Assembly: GCA_041655955.1 (NCBI GenBank)
Contig: JBBAEN010000002.1
Span: 434,001-498,000 of the forward strand
DNA length: 64,000 nt
Direction: 5' to 3'
Source: Micavibrio_A sp041655955
Lineage (GTDB): Bacteria; Pseudomonadota; Alphaproteobacteria; Micavibrionales; Micavibrionaceae
Position numbers and translations under genes: made by a program. The notes below the pieces were generated by a model, which worked only from the letters and a program-made list of their open reading frames with translations, was not told the DNA's origin and did not search any database. Shown piece after piece: positions 51,439-60,221 of this stretch; the first letter of the stretch is position 1, and the number at the start of each line of letters is the position of its first letter.

Positions 51439-52138
51439 AGACACATACCCGCCGCAGACGGGCTTGTATGCCATCAAGATTAAAAGTGGCGACGATTGGA
51501 AAGCGCATGATGCCTGCCGTCTTCATATCAGCGTGGGACAGCAGTATCATGAGGGCGCGAAGTTTCAAGCAACGACAGATTGGGCCAGAAACCGTTTTAA
51601 AACTGTTATCGTTTGCGTCAACGACGCGCTCCAACTCGGCAATATGATGTTTGAAAGAGGCATTGACCGCTCAGAGGCTTATGTCCGGTCTATCAAGGCT
51701 GGCGATGAATGGATTGAGCGCAATGCATCCGCCTTGCAAGGTGTTGAGGTCCGCCGCTGGGAAAGTTGGAAGACATGGCCTGACTTTTTCAAAGCGATGG
51801 AAGGCGTTGTCGCCACCTATGAGCAAAACAAGGATTTCGCCGGAGCGATTGACCGGACAGCCTCAAATTTTTGGGAACGCCGCGAACGGCTCAACTTGGC
51901 ATACACGCCAGACAAAAAAGGTGAGTTCCTGCGCCTATCTCGGGATTATCTCTTAGAGGAAGTTGCCGTCATCTGCCGGATGATTGACCAGAAACGCGCC
52001 ATTGATATTTATCCCGGTACGATGTTGCCTGTATTTGACATTATGAAGGGCAACCCTCTGCCTTATGCGCCTGCATCCCTCTCGCAGCGTGATTTTGCCC
52101 GAATCGACTTTGCAAAACGTACCCCGGCCAACGCCTAG
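51419..52138 (+). CDS. tRNA-dependent cyclodipeptide synthase-like protein
   Basis: 239 residues, the size of the CDPS family, which makes cyclic dipeptides from two aminoacyl-tRNAs. The catalytic serine is S38 in LHISVGQQY. The Y-x3-E pair is Y177/E181 in RDYLLEEVAV. The numbering and spacing agree closely with the AlbC residues Ser37, Tyr178 and Glu182 as I recall them. Other family features are TDWARNRFKTVIVCVND and RSEAYVRSIKAGDEW. The product cannot be predicted because the pocket residues differ from the AlbC group; an XYP-type member is most likely. No tailoring oxidase is nearby. It is translated from within the regulator gene. Confidence 0.75.
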   Translation: MLQTAFRDTYPPQTGLYAIKIKSGDDWKAHDACRLHISVGQQYHEGAKFQATTDWARNRFKTVIVCVNDALQLGNMMFERGIDRSEAYVRSIKAGDEWIERNASALQGVEVRRWESWKTWPDFFKAMEGVVATYEQNKDFAGAIDRTASNFWERRERLNLAYTPDKKGEFLRLSRDYLLEEVAVICRMIDQKRAIDIYPGTMLPVFDIMKGNPLPYAPASLSQRDFARIDFAKRTPANA

Positions 52139-52145
52139 AAATTTT

Positions 52146-52343
52146 TCAGTGGCGATTGTTGAGTAGTTCCTCGTAAGTCTTGCCTGTATTCAGTGCTGAA
52201 CGTCTTTTCCCCTCCAGCGTCTTCGGCCCTGTGCTCAGGCCGCCGTGAAGGCGGCAGCGGCCACCTTTGAGCAAATCTTTACGCTGACATGGCGTTCCAG
52301 AACGGGTCTTGGCTCCGCATGTGTCATGTTTCCTTTCATCCAT
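52146..52343 (-). CDS. HGGxSTGP-type small zinc-finger-like protein
   Basis: 65 residues with C-x-A-x-T-R-x-G-x-P-C (CGAKTRSGTPC), a later Cys-His (RCRLHGG) and STGP (HGGLSTGPKT). It looks like a small Cys3His metal-binding protein common on phage and islands. RBS AGGAG is 7 nt upstream. DNA binding is likely but unproven. Convergent with the CDPS-like gene. Confidence 0.75.
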   Translation of the reverse strand: MDERKHDTCGAKTRSGTPCQRKDLLKGGRCRLHGGLSTGPKTLEGKRRSALNTGKTYEELLNNRH

Positions 52344-52497
52344 GGTTTTCTCCTAAAAATTTTCTTCATGGGGTTTACGCGCGCGCCTGCGCGTAGTGGT
52401 CGAAAAAACCATCAATCTTACTCGGTTCGGTTCCTAAACCGGGATTCGAACTGGCATCCAGATAATCAACTATGAGGTGCAACTTAATAAAAATCCT

Positions 52498-52620
52498 TTA
52501 TGCCGCAATGCTTTCAAGGCCAAGACGTTCACGGATCGGTAACGGGATAATCTGACACGCCAGCAAGATTTCGGCCTGATATTCGGTTCGAAGGGTATCA
52601 ATTTTGTGACGCCAATTCAT
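52498..52620 (-). CDS. Possible 40-residue protein
   Basis: A short frame MNWRHKIDTLRTEYQAEILL ... with GGAG close to the ATG. Helical and soluble. It may be a small gene or the C-terminal fragment of a larger lost one. Weak support. Confidence 0.3.
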   Translation of the reverse strand: MNWRHKIDTLRTEYQAEILLACQIIPLPIRERLGLESIAA

Positions 52621-52778
52621 TCTCCAGCCTCATCCAATACAATCCAAAAATACTAGGAAAACCAAGGGTTTTGTGGCATAATCCGTCTTTGGCTGTCCCG
52701 GTTTGTCCGACTCTGTCTGACGCGTTTTAGGGCGAATTTGGGGGCCTTTTGAAAAGCCCCCATTAAAAAGGCCCCCAA

Positions 52779-52913
52779 ATGAAGCTGACAGACCAAGCCT
52801 GCAAAAACGCAAAGCCAAAGGAAAAGGCATACAAGTTAGCGTACGTCGTCTACGTCCAGGCGTTTATCTTATTCGATACTTTTTCTCAAAAAAGCCTATT
52901 ACAGGTTTATTGA
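52779..52913 (+). pseudogene. N-terminal fragment of a P4-type integrase
   Basis: MKLTDQACKNAKPKEKAYKL matches the first 20 residues of the two complete integrases in this window (25612 and 54326). Then the frame leaves the family (AYVVYVQAF) and stops. A GGGGGCC...GGCCCCC element precedes it, as in the intact genes. The break is near 52838. It is oriented opposite to the nearby integrase, so it is the remnant of a separate insertion. Confidence 0.85.
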
Positions 52914-53094
52914 ACACCTCATAAGTGATGTCGTTTTTCCCTATATTTTTATAAAAATCTTTTTGATAGTCTGGGTTTCTTCTCAAGAATTCCCATGCCC
53001 ATTGTTTGTTTGATGTACTCCTTGGGTCTGGGTATTGGCTTTTATCTCTCCAATCCGGCAGCCATCCCTCTTTAGCCTTCCTCACACCCATCAC
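52864..53094 (-). CDS. DUF6499-like short protein downstream of the integrase
   Basis: 76 residues. The core DWRDKSQYPDPRSTSNKQWA followed by WEFLRRNPDYQKDF matches the N-terminal DUF6499/transcriptional-regulator-like domain that in alphaproteobacteria often precedes DUF2285 regions. The DUF2285 part is absent. The start overlaps the integrase stop (ATGA). The 3' end falls near the integrase-fragment junction, so the gene may be truncated. Confidence 0.65.
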   Translation of the reverse strand: MMGVRKAKEGWLPDWRDKSQYPDPRSTSNKQWAWEFLRRNPDYQKDFYKNIGKNDITYEVFNKPVIGFFEKKYRIR

Positions 53095-54326
53095 GCCCTC
53101 TTCCCAAAATCACCCTTCACAACATTCGGCTGGGCCAGCGCGTCAACGTAATCCGCCCAGTCCTGCAACATCCGTTTTCTCTCCGGCAGGAATTGCGTCC
53201 GGTCATAAGCTTCCCCCAGCGGGCCGGATGCTTTGTGCGCAAGCTGGCGCTCGATAACCTCGCTATCGTAATGCAGCTTCTCACGGATGGTTGTGCGGGC
53301 AAGAGCGCGGAAGCCGTGGGCAACCATGTTTTCCCCGTACCCAAGCCGTTTGATAGCCTTGTTCACTGTGCCATCGCTCATAGGCTCTCTGGGGCGTATC
53401 TGTGAGGGGAACACCCAAGGCGTGTTGAGCTGCTCCACTTCCTTTCTTTGCTCTTCCAGTACGGCCAGCGCCTGGCGGGATAGCGGTACGATATGCTCAC
53501 GGCGCATTTTCATTATCTCCGCCGGTATCGCCCAAAGCCCTTCTTCAAAGTCTATATCCTCCCAGCGCGCTTTGCGGATTTCGACGGGGCGGCAGAATGT
53601 GTACAGGGAAAGCCATACAGCGCGACGGGTGCGTTCAAACAATCTGGCTTCGTTGCGCTCCAGCGCTTTCAGGAAGGCTGGCACGTCCTTTATATCCAGC
53701 GCCCTGAAATGCTCTGTCTTGCGGGTCTTCAATGCGCCCCTGAGATTCTCGGCGGGATTCCATTCGCATTTGCCTGTCTGGATACCATAGCGGAAAACAA
53801 GGCCGCATATCTGGCGGGTGCGTCCGGCAATGTTCAGCGAGCCGCGTTTCTCAATCTTTTTCAGGCAATCTTTCAAAAGCTCCGGCGGGGTTATCTCCGC
53901 TATGGGGCGGTTGCCGATATGGGGGAATACGTTCAATTCCAGCCCTTTTTCAATTTTGTAGGCGTAATTGGCGCTCCACCTGTCTTTGTTGAGGCTGTGC
54001 CATTCCAGCGCCACGGCTTTAAACGTGTTTTCGACATTGCGGATGGCTTGGCGCTTGCTGTCTTCTTTGTGCGCCATCGGGTCTACAGGCGGGTTTTGCA
54101 GCAAGAGGCGCTTTGCATCGTCGCGCGCGGTTCTGGCCTGTGCCAGCGATACAAGGGGGTACTGGCCTATAGAGAGGGTCTTTTCCTTATTCAGGAAGCG
54201 GTATTTCATTTGCCAGAGCTTTGAGCCGCTGGGCCTGACCAGCAAATACAGGCCGCCGCCGTCAAACAGCTTGTACTGGCTGTCTTTGGGTTTGGCATTC
54301 TTACAGGCTATATCGCTCAATTTCAT
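53091..54326 (-). CDS. P4-type tyrosine integrase of the tRNA-Val element
   Basis: 411 residues with a DUF4102 head (DGGGLYLLVRPSGSKLW), core-binding region and catalytic domain: Arg in FCRPVEIRKARWEDID, H-x-x-R in HGFRALARTTI, Tyr in EAYDRTQFLPERKRM. It is transcribed away from tRNA-Val, with 170 bp between them, exactly as the other integrase is placed at tRNA-Glu. The target should be the tRNA-Val 3' end. No second copy of the att core was found by eye. Confidence 0.95.
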   Translation of the reverse strand: MKLSDIACKNAKPKDSQYKLFDGGGLYLLVRPSGSKLWQMKYRFLNKEKTLSIGQYPLVSLAQARTARDDAKRLLLQNPPVDPMAHKEDSKRQAIRNVENTFKAVALEWHSLNKDRWSANYAYKIEKGLELNVFPHIGNRPIAEITPPELLKDCLKKIEKRGSLNIAGRTRQICGLVFRYGIQTGKCEWNPAENLRGALKTRKTEHFRALDIKDVPAFLKALERNEARLFERTRRAVWLSLYTFCRPVEIRKARWEDIDFEEGLWAIPAEIMKMRREHIVPLSRQALAVLEEQRKEVEQLNTPWVFPSQIRPREPMSDGTVNKAIKRLGYGENMVAHGFRALARTTIREKLHYDSEVIERQLAHKASGPLGEAYDRTQFLPERKRMLQDWADYVDALAQPNVVKGDFGKRA

Positions 54327-54332
54327 GGTTCA

Positions 54333-54382
54333 TTACCCCCAGCCTTTGGCCATTACCCCCGCTGGTTACCCCCTGTTACCCC
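54333..54382. promoter_or_regulatory. TTACCCCC direct repeats upstream of the integrase
   Basis: TTACCCCC occurs at 54333-54340, 54353-54360 and 54366-54373, with a shorter TTACCCC at 54376-54382, all just before the integrase start. They are the likely arm-type or operator sites of this integrase. Confidence 0.55.
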
Positions 54383-54496
54383 TGTCTGTAGGCGGTCAAT
54401 AGCGGTTTGATATGGTTAATAATGAAATTAAGGTCCTTGAAAGTCAAGGCTTTCGCGGTTATTCACGAATGAGGGTGAATGTTGTTGAAGAGGAAA

Positions 54497-54571
54497 ATGG
54501 TGGGCGGTACAGGGATTGAACCTGTGACCCCTTGCGTGTCGAGCAAGTGCTCTACCGCTGAGCTAACCGCC
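54497..54571 (-). tRNA. tRNA-Val (anticodon GAC)
   Basis: On the minus strand, GGGCGGT pairs with ACCGCCC, then discriminator A and encoded CCA. The D-arm is AGCTCAGCGGTAGAGC. The anticodon stem is CTTGC/GCAAG with loop TCGACAC, so anticodon GAC. The T-arm contains GGTTCAATCC. The integrase lies just beyond its 3' end. Confidence 0.96.
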
Positions 54572-54769
54572 CACTAAGAGGTTATCCGGTAGAGGGCTTG
54601 TTTGTAACCAGCCACGCAATGCAAGTCAAGTGCGAAGAAGAGATTTTTTCTTTGGGTAATCCATTGATATAAAATGATAAAAAAGCGCGTCAGATGGGTG
54701 GTGACAGGGTTTGCGGGGCCGGGCGGTGAAGGGGGCGCTGCATACGGGCTTTGGCGGAAAGGAATCTTG

Positions 54770-55618
54770 CTAGCCCGATATGGCAAGGCCCGCCTCAAGC
54801 CCGTCCTTATATTGATAAACATTTTTCACATTTTGCGAGCGCGCGAAATAATGTTTGGGATCGTGAATGCCTTCGGCCGCGCCCAAAATAAGATAGCCGT
54901 CTTTACGAATAGTCTTGGCGATTTTTGAAAGAACTTTTTCCTTAAGCTCGTAATCAAAATAGATCAGCACGTTCCTAAGAAGAATGACGTCGAATTGACC
55001 TATCCCGGTAAAATCATCCTGAAGGTTAAGATATTTATATTGAACCTGCTTGCGTATATCTTCGGTAATCTGCCACTGCGTGCCGTTCGGGACGAAATAT
55101 TTATCCTTATATTTCTCGGGTAGGCCGCGTGTGACTTCACGAACCGAAAAGATCCCCGCCTTCGCTTTTTCTAAAACCTGCCTATTGATGTCCGTCGCGA
55201 TAATTTCATAGCGCAGATGCGGATATTCGTGCTTGTTTTCCTCAAGGATCATGGCGATGGAATAAGGCTCCTGCCCGGTAGAGCAGGCAGCAGACCATAT
55301 CCTGACCGGGCGGACTTTCCCCCACTCGGCCAGTTGGGGGAGAATATCCTTTTCAAAAGATTCAAACGGATGCTGATCGCGAAAGAAAAAAGTTTCGTTA
55401 ATCGTCATGGCTTCGATAACGCGAGAGGCCATGGCGCCGCCGGGATCTTTTTTAAGCTCTTTGATAAGCGCGTCTATGTCCTGCGGCTTATGCGCATCGA
55501 GGACGGAAGAAAGGCGGGAATCGAGAAGGTATTTTTTATCCTCGGTCAGCTTGTATCCCGATTGTTTTTGCAGGAACTGGATAAAAAACTCGAACTGTTC
55601 ATTGGTGAAATCGATCAT
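54770..55618 (-). CDS. cheR: Chemotaxis protein methyltransferase CheR
   Basis: 282 residues from ATG 55618; the longer frame from 55714 runs into cheB. The N-terminal helical domain (FEFFIQFLQKQSGYKL, LSSVLDAHK) precedes the SAM-dependent domain: NETFFFRD, IWSAACSTGQEPYSIAM, ATDINRQVL and FDVILLRNVLIYFD. It transfers methyl groups to glutamates of chemoreceptors for adaptation. Last gene of the cheA-cheW-cheB-cheR run, 7 bp after cheB. Confidence 0.95.
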   Translation of the reverse strand: MIDFTNEQFEFFIQFLQKQSGYKLTEDKKYLLDSRLSSVLDAHKPQDIDALIKELKKDPGGAMASRVIEAMTINETFFFRDQHPFESFEKDILPQLAEWGKVRPVRIWSAACSTGQEPYSIAMILEENKHEYPHLRYEIIATDINRQVLEKAKAGIFSVREVTRGLPEKYKDKYFVPNGTQWQITEDIRKQVQYKYLNLQDDFTGIGQFDVILLRNVLIYFDYELKEKVLSKIAKTIRKDGYLILGAAEGIHDPKHYFARSQNVKNVYQYKDGLEAGLAISG

Positions 55619-55625
55619 AAACGGG

Positions 55626-56780
55626 CTATCCCTTCGGCTCTTTTCTATAAATAAGGTGGTTGATGGCATCGGCGATCGAATCCGCCGGCAGGATGGAATG
55701 GCAAATGCCGGCATTGGCGACGGCGCCGGGCATGCCCCACACGACGCTGCTGTTTTTATCCTGGGCTATGACGATATTATAACGGCTGTCCGTCGCCATT
55801 TTGACCGCGGCGTTTTTGCCGTCCGCGCCCATGCCGGTCAGAATAACGGTAAGGATCCCGGCGCCATAATGTGCGGCAATACTCTCAAGCATGACATCGA
55901 CGGAAGGTTTGCAAAAATTGACCGGCGGCGTATCAAGCAGGTCGATGCGTTTGGGAGCGCCTGCCTTGATTGCCATGTGAAGGCCGCCGGGCGCGATATA
56001 AATATGGCCCGCCTCTATGGCCATATCCTGTTCGGCCTCATGGGTCGGAAAGCCGGTATGTTTTTGTATATTCTCCGCAAGATATTTTGAAAATCCTTGC
56101 GGGATATGCTGGGAGATGAAAATCGGCAGGGCGATTTTTTTGTTAAGGCCGCTTAATACTTCTATCAAGGCCTTCGGCCCGCCCGTCGAGGAGCCAATGG
56201 CAAGCGCCAGCGGAAAGTTATTGGGCAAAGGCATCGGATAGGGAACGAGCTTGATATCGCGGTCATCAAGGATTTTCGGCAAAGCGGGCAGGGAGGGCGT
56301 GTGCGCCGGCGCATCCCCCCTATCTCTGTTGGGGGCGCTTTCCGGCTTTGCAAGCATGCGCAGCTTGAGCAAAAGCTGTTCTTCAAACGCCGCGCTGCGG
56401 TCAATCGTCTTTGATGATGGTTTTGAAAGACAGTCCACGGCGCCGATCCGCAAGGCGTCGACTGTAATCTGCGCCCCTGATTGCGTCAGGCTTGAACACA
56501 TGATGACTTTTGCCTTCGGGTCAAAGGCGAGTATTTCCTTGAGCGCGGTCATGCCGTCCATCTCCGGCATTTCGATATCCATTAAAACGATATCGGGCTT
56601 GTGCCTCTTATAATCCTCGACTCCCCTTAATCCGTTTTGCGCGGATGAAACGATGTGAAAACGCCTGTCTTGTTCGATAATGCCCCTTAGCATTCCGCGG
56701 ACGACGACGGAATCGTCAACAATCATTATTTTCGTCGTGGAGGAAGGTGGATCCATGCTGGATTCAGTCGTCATTTTCAT
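55626..56780 (-). CDS. cheB: Chemotaxis response regulator / methylesterase CheB
   Basis: 384 residues. Receiver domain with phosphoacceptor D68 in IVLMDIEMPEMDG and the acidic pair in VDDSVVVRG. A linker leads to the methylesterase: Ser in IGSSTGGPKAL, His in ISQHIPQGFS, Asp in LTGMGADGKNA, plus the GHIYIAPGG segment. Phosphorylated CheB removes methyl groups from receptors, opposing CheR. Both enzymes present means the pathway adapts, although no receptor gene is in view. Confidence 0.95.
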   Translation of the reverse strand: MKMTTESSMDPPSSTTKIMIVDDSVVVRGMLRGIIEQDRRFHIVSSAQNGLRGVEDYKRHKPDIVLMDIEMPEMDGMTALKEILAFDPKAKVIMCSSLTQSGAQITVDALRIGAVDCLSKPSSKTIDRSAAFEEQLLLKLRMLAKPESAPNRDRGDAPAHTPSLPALPKILDDRDIKLVPYPMPLPNNFPLALAIGSSTGGPKALIEVLSGLNKKIALPIFISQHIPQGFSKYLAENIQKHTGFPTHEAEQDMAIEAGHIYIAPGGLHMAIKAGAPKRIDLLDTPPVNFCKPSVDVMLESIAAHYGAGILTVILTGMGADGKNAAVKMATDSRYNIVIAQDKNSSVVWGMPGAVANAGICHSILPADSIADAINHLIYRKEPKG

Positions 56781-56804
56781 ACCGTGTGAAGGAGGAGGGG
56801 TTTA

Positions 56805-57287
56805 TTATGCCGCGGCCTGGCTCTGTGCGATAACATGCTCTATAAGGCCGTTCAGATCCAGGATAACCAACAATTTATCGTCCATACGGTAAACGCCTTT
56901 TGACAAGGAAAACCATCCCGCATTCACTGTTTCCGGCAGGGCTTCTATGGAATCGGGCTGAATGTCGATCACATCCCCTATCCCGTCGAAAACCAGGCTG
57001 TAAAGTTCGTCTTTATAATGAATGACGGCTGAATACTGGCTTTCTATATCCTGTGAATCCTGCTGTGCGATATCGAGCGTTCTTGCCATATCAAGTTCCG
57101 TGACGATATGGCCGCGCAGGTTGAGAAGGCCGATGATATTGTCATGGGCAAGGGGGACGGGCGTTGTTTTCTGGCGCTGGATAACGTCGTGTATTTCATG
57201 AATGGGCGCGCCGAAATAATGGGAGCCGATATTCACGACAAGAACCCGTATCATTGATGGTGTTATTTCTTTTCTATCCATGCCCAC
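56805..57287 (-). CDS. cheW: Chemotaxis scaffold CheW
   Basis: 160 residues forming a single CheW domain: VLVVNIGSHYFGAPIHEIH, IIGLLNLRGHIVTELD and DKLLVILDLNGLI. It couples receptors to CheA. It follows cheA by 3 bp. Confidence 0.92.
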   Translation of the reverse strand: MGMDRKEITPSMIRVLVVNIGSHYFGAPIHEIHDVIQRQKTTPVPLAHDNIIGLLNLRGHIVTELDMARTLDIAQQDSQDIESQYSAVIHYKDELYSLVFDGIGDVIDIQPDSIEALPETVNAGWFSLSKGVYRMDDKLLVILDLNGLIEHVIAQSQAAA

Positions 57288-57290
57288 TGC

Positions 57291-60023
57291 CTATGCCGGA
57301 ACGGTTTCGTTGATTACATTCGAAAGAGCGCGGATAAGCTCGTCCTTGTTGAATTTGCCTATATATTGGTTGAAGCCCTTTTTATAGCCGTATTCTATGT
57401 CTTGCGGCGTATTGTGGGAAGTCAGGGCGATAAAAGGCACGTCCTTCCACGAAGAGCCGTTGCGCATTGATTCAACGAACTGGTACCCGTCCATATGCGG
57501 CATTTCAATATCGCTCAGCACGACATCGAACATAAGCCCCTTATCATGCATTTTGATGGCGCTTACCGCGTCCTCTGCGACGCTGACGGCATAGCCTGCG
57601 GATGTGAGGATGGGATAGAGCATATTGCGGAAGAAGGGGCTGTCATCGACGATAAGGAGCCGCAGTTTTTTATCGCTTCTGTCCTGTTCGGCGGATGTCT
57701 GGACGGGGCCGCCATGCGTAATATCGGTTTCCGCGGAATAAATGCCGGGCTGGACGAAGGACTGGTGCTTGTGGGTTTCCTGCGAGAACCAGTTATTGTT
57801 GCCCTGCGCCAGATAACTGGCGACATCGAGAATATCAACGGTAATGTCCTGCAGGTGAAGGCTGCCCAGAACGCCGTGTCTTGCGGTCGCTGGAGAGAGA
57901 TCGAGATGGTCTTCCAGAATATCGGTAATATTGTCGATGATAAGGCCGATCGAGCTTTCCGACATATCGTCGGACAGGATAATGCTTGTGATATGGCCTT
58001 CATCGGGGAGGGACTGAGTCTTTTCATCGACGAAAACGAGCGGCATGAGCGCGCCGTTATAGCGGACGATCATTTTCTCGCCGGAGATGGATATTTCATT
58101 GCGGTCGAAGACCTGAAGGCGTGAGATAAGGCCGAGAGGAATGGCCTTTGGAACGCCGCTCCCCGCCTGAAAAGCCAGCATCGAGGCTTTTTCCCTGTTT
58201 CCGCCCGTAAAATCCTGATCGTCCGGGGATTTCCGTCCGTCTTCGGCGGTTCCTGCATCGCCGTCAATATTGAATGTGCGGGCAATGCCGACAGGGTCGA
58301 GAATCATGATGACGCGGCCATCGCCCAAAATGGTGTTGCCGGAATAAATCTGCGTGTTCTTAAGGGCCGAAGAAATGGATTTAATGACGATTTCTTCCGT
58401 ATCGTGGATTTGATCGACCAAAAGGCCGAAAGAATTGGAGCCTGCGCTGATGACGGCGACAAGGCGGCCTTTTTCTTTCATATCCTCGCCTTCTCCTGCC
58501 TCCTTAAAGAGCATCTTTTTATCCAGCAAAGGAATGATCTTGTTTCGCAGGCGGAAGACATATTTCCCGTTCAGTTCTTCTATCTTGCGATCGCTTGCCT
58601 GATCGACCCTGACGAGTTCTTGAATGTTCAATTGCGGAATGGCATAGCGCTGCTTGTCGATTTCAATGATAAGGCCGGAAATAATGGCGAGCGTAAGCGG
58701 GATCTGGATGGTAAAGGTGGAGCCTTTGCCGGGTGTGGATTCAATATCGATCGTCCCGCCGATTTTTTCGATATTGGCGCGAACGACATCCATCCCGACG
58801 CCGCGGCCGGATACGTTGGTAACATTCTGCGCCGTAGAAAAGCCCGGCTTCATGACAAACTGGAAAAGCTGTTTTTCGCTGAGCGAGTCCAGCTTGTCAG
58901 GCGGTATAAGGCCCTTTTCAACGGCTTTTTGGGCGATTTTTTGCGGGTCGAGCCCTTTGCCGTCATCCCTGATCCGGATAATGATAAAGCCGCCTTCATG
59001 GAAGGCTTGTAAATGGATCGTTCCGTTTTCGTTTTTGCCGGCGTTCCTTCGCTCCGCCGGAAGCTCGATTCCGTGATCGCAGGAATTGCGGATCATGTGG
59101 GTCAGGGGATCCTTGATAAGCTCAAGAACCTGGCGGTCAAGCTCGGTTTCCTCTCCCGACATTTCGAGCGTAATTTTCTTTTTGAGTTCGCCCGAAAGAT
59201 CGCGGACGATGCGCGGCAATTTTGACCAGGCGTTGCCGATAGGCTGCATACGCGTTTTCATCACGCTGTCCTGCAAATCTGAAACGATCCTGTTCAGGCG
59301 CTGGAACGGGACAGTCGTCGCCGTATCGCTCTCCAGCCTGATAAGCTGGAGGAGCTGGTTGCGTGTCAGGACAAGCTCCGACACCATATTGATGAGATCT
59401 TCGAGCGTACTCATCTGCACGCGGAGATATTCCGGGCCTTTTTCGCTTTTTGAATCGGGGCCTGTTTCCTGCATCGGCGCTAAAGGCGCGGCGGGCGCGG
59501 TCTGGGGAACGGGTTTGGCCTCTTCCATCATGTCCGGAAGAGTATCCGGCAAAATGTCCGGTGCTGCTTGCCCTGTATTCTCCGGCTGGTTTTGCGGGGC
59601 GGGCGTCGGGGCGGCAGGCGCTTGCGCGGCTGTGCCGCCATTCATGACGCTGTCAATATGGCTCTCGATGGCGCTGACGATGTCCGTGTCGTCGCCTGCG
59701 GGTTCTGCGCCTTTATTATGAACTTCCGTCACCAGATAGCGCACGCGGTCTATGCACATGAAAAGCAGCGTCATTGCCATTTCCGTGACTTCCATGCGCC
59801 CGCTGCGGAAATTATCAAGGAGGTTCTCCGCGGCATGGGCGGTTCTCTCAAGCCGGCTCAGGCCGATAAAGCCGCACGTGCCCTTGATCGTGTGCATGAC
59901 GCGAAAAATATTGCCAAGCAATTCCTTGTCGTCCGGCTGCTGCTCAAGTTTGACCAGATCGAGATCGAGCATGGACAGGCTCTCTGTCGTTTCTTCGATA
60001 AATTCCGAGATGAGATCGTCCAT
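57291..60023 (-). CDS. cheA: Hybrid chemotaxis histidine kinase CheA with receiver domain
   Basis: 910 residues. Hpt domain with H44 in FRVMHTIKGTCGF; a Pro/Ala-rich linker in place of a clear P2 domain; dimerisation (LEDLINMVSELVLTRNQLL); ATPase with N-box MIRNSCDHGIE and DDGKGLDPQ, GRGVGMDVV; a CheW-like domain (LVAVISAGSNSFGLLVDQIHD); a second CheW-like region (IGLIIDNITDIL, VDILDVASYLA); and a C-terminal receiver with phosphoacceptor in VVLSDIEMPHMDG. The added receiver suggests internal phosphate routing, common in systems that control behaviours other than flagellar swimming. No CheY is present in the window. Confidence 0.95.
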   Translation of the reverse strand: MDDLISEFIEETTESLSMLDLDLVKLEQQPDDKELLGNIFRVMHTIKGTCGFIGLSRLERTAHAAENLLDNFRSGRMEVTEMAMTLLFMCIDRVRYLVTEVHNKGAEPAGDDTDIVSAIESHIDSVMNGGTAAQAPAAPTPAPQNQPENTGQAAPDILPDTLPDMMEEAKPVPQTAPAAPLAPMQETGPDSKSEKGPEYLRVQMSTLEDLINMVSELVLTRNQLLQLIRLESDTATTVPFQRLNRIVSDLQDSVMKTRMQPIGNAWSKLPRIVRDLSGELKKKITLEMSGEETELDRQVLELIKDPLTHMIRNSCDHGIELPAERRNAGKNENGTIHLQAFHEGGFIIIRIRDDGKGLDPQKIAQKAVEKGLIPPDKLDSLSEKQLFQFVMKPGFSTAQNVTNVSGRGVGMDVVRANIEKIGGTIDIESTPGKGSTFTIQIPLTLAIISGLIIEIDKQRYAIPQLNIQELVRVDQASDRKIEELNGKYVFRLRNKIIPLLDKKMLFKEAGEGEDMKEKGRLVAVISAGSNSFGLLVDQIHDTEEIVIKSISSALKNTQIYSGNTILGDGRVIMILDPVGIARTFNIDGDAGTAEDGRKSPDDQDFTGGNREKASMLAFQAGSGVPKAIPLGLISRLQVFDRNEISISGEKMIVRYNGALMPLVFVDEKTQSLPDEGHITSIILSDDMSESSIGLIIDNITDILEDHLDLSPATARHGVLGSLHLQDITVDILDVASYLAQGNNNWFSQETHKHQSFVQPGIYSAETDITHGGPVQTSAEQDRSDKKLRLLIVDDSPFFRNMLYPILTSAGYAVSVAEDAVSAIKMHDKGLMFDVVLSDIEMPHMDGYQFVESMRNGSSWKDVPFIALTSHNTPQDIEYGYKKGFNQYIGKFNKDELIRALSNVINETVPA

Positions 60024-60221
60024 GGTGCATAAGACTTTCTGGCGGGGTTATAGCAATTCGCGGTTTTTGAATTATGACGCTTATAGATGAATGATTATAT
60101 AACAATTGCCGGGGGCTGCCAAGCGATCCGGCTGCGGGCGCGGGCCGGAACCGCGTGCGCCTGCCGGTGCGCTATTATGGCCGAACGCCATGATATGCGC
60201 CTTTGAAAATCCGGCTTTATT

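Noticed and set aside
52430..52465. tRNA-like T-arm sequence (GTTCGAATCC on the minus strand)
   Set aside because: The flanking bases do not pair as a T stem and no other tRNA arms can be built.
53493..54224. Plus-strand frame of 243 codons opposite the integrase
   Set aside because: Antisense shadow; the minus-strand frame has all tyrosine-recombinase residues.
54497..54571. A second att copy of the tRNA-Val 3' end in the accessory region
   Set aside because: I looked for the GGTGGGCGGTAC core to the left and found none, so the far boundary of that element is not called.
57495..58124. Plus-strand frames of 200 or more codons opposite cheA
   Set aside because: Shadows in GC-rich coding DNA; cheA motifs are complete on the minus strand.
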